DNA of 9,372 bases from DATKZS01 sp035527835 [NCBI: bacterium] (lineage in GTDB: Bacteria; RBG-13-61-14): the NCBI GenBank assembly GCA_035527835.1, contig DATKZS010000199.1, positions 1-9,372 of the forward strand. The letters are read 5' to 3'. Under the pieces are notes generated by a model. It saw only the letters and a list, made by a program, of their open reading frames with translations, did no database searches and was not told where the DNA came from. The stretch's first letter is position 1; each line of letters begins with the position of its first letter. This document shows, one piece after another, positions 4,924 through 9,372 of this stretch. The translations under genes were made by a program, and so were the position numbers.

Positions 4924-5583
4924 TTAAATCACCACGGTCCGGCAGATTTCCCTGACCACTTCTTCGGGGTCGTCAATGACGCGGAAGATGTCCATGTCCT
5001 CGGACGAGATCATCTGCTGGTCAAGCAGGGTGTTCTTGAACCAGTCCACCAGTGGCTTCCAGTAGTCGCCGCCGACCATGAACACGGGGAAGGGCCTGAT
5101 CTTTCTGGTCTGGATCAGGGTGAGGGCCTCGGAGAGCTCATCGAGGGTGCCCATTCCGCCGGGGAGGCAGACGTAGGCCTGGGCGTACTTGATGAACATG
5201 ACCTTGCGGACGAAGAAGTAGCGGAAGTTGAGCCTGACGTTGGCGTAGGTGTTGGGCTTCTGCTCCATGGGCAGCTCGATGTTCATTCCGACGGACCGGC
5301 CGCCGGCCTCGGCGGCTCCCTTGTTGGCGGCCTCCATGACCCCGCCGCCTCCGCCGGTGATGACGGTGTAGCCGCGCTCGGCCAGGCCCTTGGCGATGGC
5401 GTAGGCCTTTTCGTAGGTCCCTTCGCCGGGCTTGGCGCGGGCGGAGCCGAAGATGGACACGGCGGGATAAATTTCGTGGAGCTCCTCGAATCCGTCCACG
5501 AACTCGGAGATGATGCGGAACATGCGCCACGATTCGCCGCGCTGAATGGTATCGAGCACGTATTGCTGCCTGTCCTTGACCAC
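4924..5583 (-). CDS. LOG-family protein (nucleoside 5'-monophosphate phosphoribohydrolase type)
   Basis: LOG proteins cleave the N-glycosidic bond of nucleoside 5'-monophosphates, releasing a free base and ribose 5-phosphate; plant and some bacterial members activate cytokinins this way. The start is placed at GTG 5583 because GAGGAGGG (5591-5598) lies 7 nt upstream; an ATG at 5619 has no ribosome-binding site. In the resulting 219 residues the Rossmann-like core shows IFGSAR (about 45-49), the glycine-rich ITGGGGGVMEAANKGA (about 76-91), and the signature PGGMGTLDE at 141-149, with E149 catalytic in relatives. The C-terminal MVGGDYWKPLVDWF is also family-typical. The size fits the longer bacterial LOG-like group, not the shortest type. 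No signal peptide, so cytoplasmic. The preferred substrate in this organism cannot be told. A palindrome and possible promoter lie immediately upstream. Confidence 0.9.
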   Translation of the reverse strand: MVKDRQQYVLDTIQRGESWRMFRIISEFVDGFEELHEIYPAVSIFGSARAKPGEGTYEKAYAIAKGLAERGYTVITGGGGGVMEAANKGAAEAGGRSVGMNIELPMEQKPNTYANVRLNFRYFFVRKVMFIKYAQAYVCLPGGMGTLDELSEALTLIQTRKIRPFPVFMVGGDYWKPLVDWFKNTLLDQQMISSEDMDIFRVIDDPEEVVREICRTVVI

Positions 5584-5604
5584 TGCCGGTCCCTCCTCGG
5601 TATT

Positions 5605-5622
5605 GTTATGGTAGCCCATAAC
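5605..5622. promoter_or_regulatory. Perfect palindrome upstream of the LOG gene, candidate operator
   Basis: GTTATGG-TAGC-CCATAAC is a perfect 7-bp inverted repeat with a 4-bp spacer. It ends 6 bp before the GAGGAGGG ribosome-binding site on the minus strand and lies close to the predicted transcription start near 5625. It may be a repressor site or a short leader hairpin. Confidence 0.45.
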
Positions 5623-5631
5623 GACGATAAA

Positions 5632-5660
5632 ACTATAGGCGGGCGGGACACTCTTGTCCC
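5632..5660 (-). promoter_or_regulatory. Possible promoter of the LOG gene
   Basis: On the minus strand GGGACA (5655-5660) and TATAGT (5632-5637) are 17 nt apart, matching consensus at 4 of 6 and 5 of 6 positions. The -35 would lie within an arm of the hairpin at 5643-5662. The transcript would start near 5625. Confidence 0.35.
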
Positions 5661-5698
5661 GCGGCCATTCATGGTTGGCCCGACAGGAGTGTCGGGCC
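5643..5698. repeat. Pair of BIME-like hairpins
   Basis: GCGGGACA-CTCT-TGTCCCGC (5643-5662) and GGCCCGACA-GGAG-TGTCGGGCC (5677-5698) are two perfect hairpins with 4-nt loops. They are inverted relatives of each other: GACACTCTTGTC in one matches the reverse complement of GACAGGAGTGTC in the other except one base. This head-to-head arrangement is that of REP/BIME elements. The pair starts 3 bp past the stop of the beta-barrel gene and may stabilise or terminate that transcript. Confidence 0.7.
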
Positions 5699-5700
5699 CA

Positions 5701-6351
5701 CTATTCATCGAGCGGTCCGCGCCAGCGGCAGACCCCGATGGTGAGCATGGCGGGATAGGCGGTGAGCGATGCCCCGCCGAACTCAATGTAGCGCGCGTCC
5801 GCGCCGACGGCGGCGACGATGCCGTAGCCGTTACTGAGGGGGACGTGGATTCCGGCTTCCAGACCCGCCGAATACAGGTTCATTGACGGATTCGGGTCGT
5901 CCTCCCCGCGGAGGTGCTCGGTCCAGAGATAGCCGGTGCCGTAGCCGAGCGACGCTCCGAGGTAGGGCCGGACCTGGGACTCGGCGGAGGCGAAGAGCTT
6001 GAATTCGAGTTCGAGCAGGACGTAGCCGGAGGCGGTGTCGCGGGTCCCGTAGGCGCCGAGGCCGGCGTCGCTGATGGCAAAGCCTCCTCCGCCGGCGCCG
6101 ACGCCGTAAAAATATTTGAGGTTCTTGCTGTCCTCGGTGGTCTGGGAGGAGGTGTTGAATCCGAACATGAGCTCGCCGCCGGATCCGCCGTCGGGTCCGA
6201 TCATGAGGCCGTAGCGTCCGGTCACGGTCTGGATGTTCTTGGAGCCGTAAAAATCGCCGAGGGTCTGCTGGGCCCGGGCGGGGGCCGTGAGAGCCAGCGC
6301 CAGGGCGATCATTACGCCGGCCGGCAACGCCTTGAAAACGGATTTTCTCAT
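5701..6351 (-). CDS. Secreted, probable outer-membrane beta-barrel protein
   Basis: The ATG at 6351 is preferred over one at 6378 because GGGGAG lies 6 nt upstream and the product then starts directly with a signal peptide. Residues 1-27 are a classical Sec signal (positive MRKSVFK, hydrophobic core, APARA cleavage before QQ). The mature part of about 189 residues alternates aromatic, glycine and hydrophobic residues (RYGLMIGPDGGSGG, YFYGVGAGGGGFAISDAGLGAYG, VRPYLGASLGYGTGYLW, AGLEAGIHVPLSNGYGIVAAVG). This looks like a small 8-stranded barrel, such as those of OmpA/OmpW/PagL-like size. I recognise no specific family, and there is no C-terminal phenylalanine signal, the end being RGPLDE. It follows the lipoprotein gene by 23 bp on the same strand, so the two probably act in the same envelope process. 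Function is unknown. Confidence 0.7.
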   Translation of the reverse strand: MRKSVFKALPAGVMIALALALTAPARAQQTLGDFYGSKNIQTVTGRYGLMIGPDGGSGGELMFGFNTSSQTTEDSKNLKYFYGVGAGGGGFAISDAGLGAYGTRDTASGYVLLELEFKLFASAESQVRPYLGASLGYGTGYLWTEHLRGEDDPNPSMNLYSAGLEAGIHVPLSNGYGIVAAVGADARYIEFGGASLTAYPAMLTIGVCRWRGPLDE

Positions 6352-6374
6352 GCCGCACTCCCCATCCGCCCGGT

Positions 6375-7187
6375 TCATTTCGCGCGGAAGCGCTCGGTGC
6401 GCGACCCGCAGACCGGCTCGCCGGCGTAATCCAGCTCATAGCGCACGCTGTAGTCGCCGGGCACGAGGTAGAGCGGGAGCATGGCGAAATGTCCGGCCTC
6501 CATGCCGGGGAGCGGCCGCACCTCCGGGTCGCGGTAGAGGGGGCGCAGGCCCGCATAGGACTTGCCGTTGACAAAGAACTTCACGCGGTACTTGCGGCCG
6601 AGTTTTTCGCGGCCGGAGACCTCGGCGATGAGCGTGACCTTGGCGCTGGCCAGGATGGTGTCGCCGTTTCTGTCAATGCGGTCGCCGTAGGTGACGCGCA
6701 TCCGGCCGCAGGCGGCCCGGGCGTCCGGCTTTTCATAGACCTTGACCCAGGCCTCTCCCTCCGGGTACTGCGGCTCATCGCTCACGGCCTGGTTGCAGCT
6801 CCGGTCCTGGACCACGACCGTGAAGACGCCGGGCGCAAGGCCGGTGGCGCGGAAAGCGGCGCGGCGGTCGTCTTTCGCCGCGAGCTCGTGTCCTCCGCTG
6901 TGCTGCTCGTTGCCGCCGTCCGGATAGCGGAAGCTCCAGGTGAGGGGCGCGTTGATGGGCTTGCCGTTCCGGTCGAGGGCGGTGGCCTCGAAGGTCAGCT
7001 CGCGGCCGGAGGCGATGGTGATTTGCGGGTCCTCCGATTTTTCCGGCGTCACCCTGATCGCGAAGGTGGAGCAGGCGGCGGGGTTGAATTTGAACTGCTC
7101 GCCCACGGCCGGCTCTTTCTTGGTGTTGCAGGCGCCCATGCCGGCGATGACGGCGGCCAGGACGGCAATGGCAAAATATTTTCTCAT
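6375..7187 (-). CDS. Predicted lipoprotein with Ig-like domain, function unknown
   Basis: The ATG at 7187 is chosen because AAGGAG lies about 8 nt upstream and the product then starts with a lipoprotein signal (MRKYFAIAVLAAVIAGMGAC). C20 would be lipidated; the preceding MGA is an acceptable if not ideal lipobox. In the mature 251 residues, about 45-100 read ITIASGRELTFEATALDRNG followed by TWSFRYPDG. That resembles a bacterial Ig-like (Big-type) strand pattern. A second beta-rich part from about residue 165 (VTLIAEVSGREKLGRKYRVK to PGDYSVRYELDYAGEPVCGS) could be another Ig-like fold. Several cysteines (in AACSTF, RSCNQA, AACGRM, VCGS) may form disulphides in the periplasm. It is the first gene of a probable two-gene unit with the barrel protein. 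I recognise no named family. Confidence 0.7.
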   Translation of the reverse strand: MRKYFAIAVLAAVIAGMGACNTKKEPAVGEQFKFNPAACSTFAIRVTPEKSEDPQITIASGRELTFEATALDRNGKPINAPLTWSFRYPDGGNEQHSGGHELAAKDDRRAAFRATGLAPGVFTVVVQDRSCNQAVSDEPQYPEGEAWVKVYEKPDARAACGRMRVTYGDRIDRNGDTILASAKVTLIAEVSGREKLGRKYRVKFFVNGKSYAGLRPLYRDPEVRPLPGMEAGHFAMLPLYLVPGDYSVRYELDYAGEPVCGSRTERFRAK

Positions 7188-7213
7188 CCGGTTCTCTCCT
7201 TGTCCCGCTAATA

Positions 7214-7307
7214 ATTTTTCACCGCGGATGAACACGGATGAACACTGATTGAATTTGTTTTATCCGTATTCATCCGTGTTCATCAGTGTTCATCCGTGGT
7301 TAAAAAT
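7214..7307. repeat. Large imperfect palindrome built of GGATGAACAC words
   Basis: Bases 7214-7235 pair with 7286-7307 at 20 of 22 positions. Inside, the word GGATGAACAC occurs in direct tandem on the left (7226-7246) and as its complement (GTGTTCATCC-like) three times on the right (7268-7297). The unit fills the gap between the epimerase stop (7320) and the lipoprotein start (7187). It is of the 'cggatgaacac' intergenic repeat kind seen in many bacterial genomes; no function is recognised, though it could end the upstream transcript. Confidence 0.75.
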
Positions 7308-7319
7308 CCATCGCTTCAA

Positions 7320-8312
7320 TCATACCATACCCCTGGCCCTGAACCACTCCATCGCTCTTTTGACCGCGGGCTCGAGCGGCGACTGGGGGAGGCCGAGCTC
7401 GCGGATGGCTTTCTTGGACGTGAAGTAATGCGGCGCGTAACCCATGCGGGCGGTGACCGAGTTCACGTCGGGCTCGAAGCCGAAGGCGCGGCCGGCAAGA
7501 TCGAAGCCGTAGCCGGCGGCGAGGGCGAGAGGGCAGGGGATGCGGAAGAAGGGCGGCCTCACGCCGGCGACCCTGGCGATCAGGGTGAACATCTCCCGAT
7601 AGGTGAGGTTGCCGTCCTGGTTGGCCAGGATGTAGGACTCGCTGGAGCGGCCCTTGTCCAGGGCCAGGATGATGCCATGGGCCACGTCGAGCACGTCCAC
7701 GAAGTTGTTGCCTCCGCCGGGATAGCCGGGGGCGCGGCCCTTGGCCACCTGGATCACCATCTGGCCGGAGGTCGGCTTCACGTCCCACTCCCCGATCATG
7801 TAGGTCGGCTTGACGATGACGAGGTCGAGGCCCTTGGCAGCGATTTTCAGCGCGGCCTGCTCCGCCTCGTACTTGGTGTCAATATAGGGGTTGCCGAAGG
7901 CGGCCATGCTTTCGTGCTCGCAGCTCTCGTCCGCGGGATGCTCGCGGGAGGAGAGGCCCAGGGTGTCCACCGTGCTCACGTACACCACGCGCTTGACGCC
8001 CGCGTCGAGCGCGGCCGTGAGCACGTTCCTGGTGCCCTGGACATTGACCTGGCGCATCATGGCGAGGTTCGGCCGCCACTGGCTCACGGAGGCGGCGCAG
8101 TGCACCACGTAATCGCAGCCCTTGACCGCCCGGTCCACGGAGGCCCGGTCGCGGATGTCGCCGGGCGCCAGCTCGGCCTCCACGCCCTCGAAGGCGGCGC
8201 GGTTCCCGTTCTCGCGGACCAGCGCGCGCAGCTCGAAGCGCTTCTCCCGGGCCATGAGCCTCAAGGTATTGCCGCCGAGCAGCCCGGTGGCGCCGGTGAT
8301 GAGGGTCTTCAT
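7320..8312 (-). CDS. NAD(P)-dependent epimerase/reductase of the extended SDR family, HpnA/DFR-like
   Basis: The ATG at 8312 puts the family's usual MKTLITGATG at the start; an in-frame ATG at 8336 adds 8 residues, and neither has a clear ribosome-binding site. In the 330 residues, the Rossmann motif GATGLLG is at 7-13. DIRD follows near 52-55, as does VVHCAASVSQW (about 69-79). The catalytic set is S113 in VSTVD and YIDTK with Y143 and K147. The middle KPTYMIGEWDVKPTSGQM and GNNFVDVLDVAHGIILAL match the layout of dihydroflavonol-4-reductase-like and hopanoid-associated HpnA enzymes, which oxidise or reduce sugar, sterol or related alcohols with NAD(P). Length is normal. No hopanoid genes adjoin it here, so the substrate remains open. 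It is the first gene of the minus-strand series. Confidence 0.85.
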   Translation of the reverse strand: MKTLITGATGLLGGNTLRLMAREKRFELRALVRENGNRAAFEGVEAELAPGDIRDRASVDRAVKGCDYVVHCAASVSQWRPNLAMMRQVNVQGTRNVLTAALDAGVKRVVYVSTVDTLGLSSREHPADESCEHESMAAFGNPYIDTKYEAEQAALKIAAKGLDLVIVKPTYMIGEWDVKPTSGQMVIQVAKGRAPGYPGGGNNFVDVLDVAHGIILALDKGRSSESYILANQDGNLTYREMFTLIARVAGVRPPFFRIPCPLALAAGYGFDLAGRAFGFEPDVNSVTARMGYAPHYFTSKKAIRELGLPQSPLEPAVKRAMEWFRARGMV

Positions 8313-8482
8313 GATCGGGTCCGGGCATTTTGTCATGAGGGGGGGCGGGAAGTCAACTGCTATCGAGGGGATGGGAAAGGGCTCCGGGCCGCACTGGAGA
8401 GTGACGGACCCATTGTTGGCCGGATAACATTTTGCAGATTGAATATTGAATGTTCAATTTGCAAGGCATTGTAAAAATCTCC

Positions 8483-8511
8483 TTGATTGTTATGGAACGA
8501 TATGCTAAAAA
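8483..8511 (+). promoter_or_regulatory. Weak promoter candidate for the gene at 8530
   Basis: TTGATT (8483-8488) and TAAAAA (8506-8511) are 17 nt apart, each matching the consensus at 4 of 6. The surrounding 60 bp are AT-rich, unlike the genes on either side, which favours a promoter here. The leader would be very short. Just upstream, 8439-8459 contains overlapping TTGAAT/ATTCAA-type inverted words. Confidence 0.3.
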
Positions 8512-8529
8512 GCGGGGAGAGGAAACGGG

Positions 8530-9138
8530 GTGAGAAGAGCCGGGAAAGCTGTTTTACTGCCGATCATAATCTTGATCGCCTCCTTTGCCGCCTGCGTGAA
8601 CGGCCCTGACCCGTGGAGCCCGAAGACCTATCCCTTGGAGGTGGGGCCGTTTCAGAGGGACATGGGGGCGCTGCCGGCGGGGTGGAAGAAGTACCGGATC
8701 AAGGGGGACGAGGACAACTCGTTTTTTTTCGCGCGGGAGGGCACGGACGAGATCATCTCGGTGTATTACACCTGCGGCAAGTACGAGGACATCCCTCTGG
8801 ACATGCTGGCGGGGCATCTGATCATCGCAATGGGCCGGAAGCCCGAGGTGATGACGTCGCGTTACGTCGCGGGCTCGGGCGGGAAGGTGTATCACCTGAC
8901 GGCCAAGGGCCGGTACCAGTACCACAAGGAGGCGCGGTATAAGGAAGAGGGGCTGGTGCCGGACCTGTTCGCGGAGGAAGTGATGGACGCTTACGTGGTG
9001 CGGGAGCGGCACTGCGTGGTGGACGTGGTGTACGTGGCTCCGCCGGAGCAGTACGATGCGGGGGTGTCCGATTTTCATGAGTATCTGGAGTCGCTGAAGG
9101 TACCGGTGGATGAGGAAAAGTATAAAGGAAAAAGTTAA
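8530..9138 (+). CDS. Predicted lipoprotein of unknown function
   Basis: A GTG at 8530 starts the gene, preceded by a purine-rich GGGGAGAGG stretch. The 202-residue product has a lipoprotein signal: MRR, a hydrophobic core (AVLLPIIILIASF) and the lipobox FAAC, with C22 the lipidated cysteine. The mature part is a single, mixed alpha/beta domain: PFQRDMGALPAGWKKYRIKGD, then FFFAREGTDEIISVYYTCGKYED, then a helix DIPLDMLAGHLII. Further on come strands around YVVRERHCVVDVVYVAPPEQ and a final helix DFHEYLESLKV. The alternation of W, Y and charged residues, with the late 'C-V-V-D-V-V-Y' strand, suggests a small envelope domain sometimes seen after signal peptides in deltaproteobacterial-type genomes. 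I do not recognise a named family. It stands alone, divergent from the epimerase gene with a 217-bp gap. Confidence 0.7.
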   Translation: MRRAGKAVLLPIIILIASFAACVNGPDPWSPKTYPLEVGPFQRDMGALPAGWKKYRIKGDEDNSFFFAREGTDEIISVYYTCGKYEDIPLDMLAGHLIIAMGRKPEVMTSRYVAGSGGKVYHLTAKGRYQYHKEARYKEEGLVPDLFAEEVMDAYVVRERHCVVDVVYVAPPEQYDAGVSDFHEYLESLKVPVDEEKYKGKS

Positions 9139-9233
9139 AAGGAAAAATTAAGAGTTGTGAGCAGGTGGAGTCAAGCATTTTTGTAAAAGCATCCGACTGG
9201 TTGATTCATAACTCATAACTTATAACTTTTAAC
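9134..9233. repeat. AT-rich imperfect inverted repeat abutting the right MITE-like copy
   Basis: GTTAAAAG (9134-9141), which overlaps the stop of the preceding gene, is complementary to CTTTTAAC (9226-9233). Further partial matches (AGAGTTGTGAG against CATAACTCATAACTTATAAC) extend the arms. The right end runs into the first two bases of the repeat element at 9232. No gene lies in this 93-bp stretch. Confidence 0.4.
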
Positions 9234-9372
9234 AGTGCTGTCCAAAATAAACGGACCGGAGAACCGCCAAGACGCCAAGAGCGCCAAGGATTATTTTTAA
9301 ACACGATTTTAAGAGGGCTTGGGTGCGAATGTTTCTTGCTTGGCGCTCCCGTCGGCCGGTTCGCCAAGCCGG
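9232..9372. mobile_element. MITE-like element, second copy, cut by the window end
   Basis: These 141 bases match 1-141 with two differences only: C68 corresponds to A9299 and C130 to T9361. The orientation is the same. The copy includes the GTCCAAAATA end and the periodic CGCCAAG arm. Its right half lies outside the window. Confidence 0.8.

Noticed and set aside
4876-5886. A 336-codon open frame on the plus strand
   Set aside because: It lies antisense to the LOG and beta-barrel genes, has a low-complexity Gly/Asp/Val-rich translation, no recognisable domain, and crosses the intergenic hairpins. It is a GC-rich shadow frame.
7296-8474. A 392-codon open frame on the plus strand
   Set aside because: Antisense to the epimerase gene, whose Rossmann and catalytic motifs are clear. 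The translation is Gly/His/Val-rich and domain-free.
9232-9372. Identical window ends as a sign of a circular molecule
   Set aside because: The 141-bp overlap has two mismatches, and the sequence is itself a palindromic dispersed-type element, so a second repeat copy is the better explanation.

Overview
The window is GC-rich, bacterial and gene-dense. It suggests a diderm (Gram-negative-type) bacterium: two genes begin with lipoprotein signal peptides and one encodes a secreted, probable outer-membrane beta-barrel. TGA is an ordinary stop for several genes here, so a recoded genetic code is unlikely. I cannot name the lineage. The DUF2378-like protein and the many families of palindromic intergenic repeats would fit a deltaproteobacterial/myxobacterial-type or uncultured candidate lineage, but that is inference.

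Layout from left to right. Bases 1-265 are a MITE-like element with long inverted ends; its first 141 bases recur at the right edge (9232-9372). A rhomboid protease with an extra helical C-terminal domain lies on the minus strand (353-1600) and is interrupted by one in-frame TGA. Divergent from it is a small, probably truncated receiver-like protein (1853-2200), followed by tRNA-Arg(CCT) on the minus strand with its own promoter. A repeat-rich gap (2301-2643) carries a promoter whose -35 box sits inside a palindrome and leads to a DUF2378-like protein (2644-3198). A RelB/RelE-type toxin-antitoxin module (3382-3836) follows, lying between two identical 22-bp repeats.

From 3954 to 8312 five genes run on the minus strand. 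In transcription order they are an HpnA/DFR-like NAD-dependent epimerase/reductase, a lipoprotein, a secreted beta-barrel-like protein, a LOG-family phosphoribohydrolase and an MBL-fold hydrolase. The lipoprotein and barrel genes are tightly spaced (23 bp) and probably co-transcribed. LOG and MBL (85 bp apart) may form a second unit with its own promoter and a palindromic candidate operator. A divergent plus-strand lipoprotein of unknown function (8530-9138) ends the gene content.

No CRISPR array, phage gene or transposase is visible. The main points of interest are the interrupted rhomboid frame with a hairpin just after the TGA, the repeat-bounded toxin-antitoxin module whose right repeat supplies the stop codon of the neighbouring hydrolase, the two MITE-like copies at the window edges, and an unusual density of distinct palindromic repeats in almost every intergenic gap.
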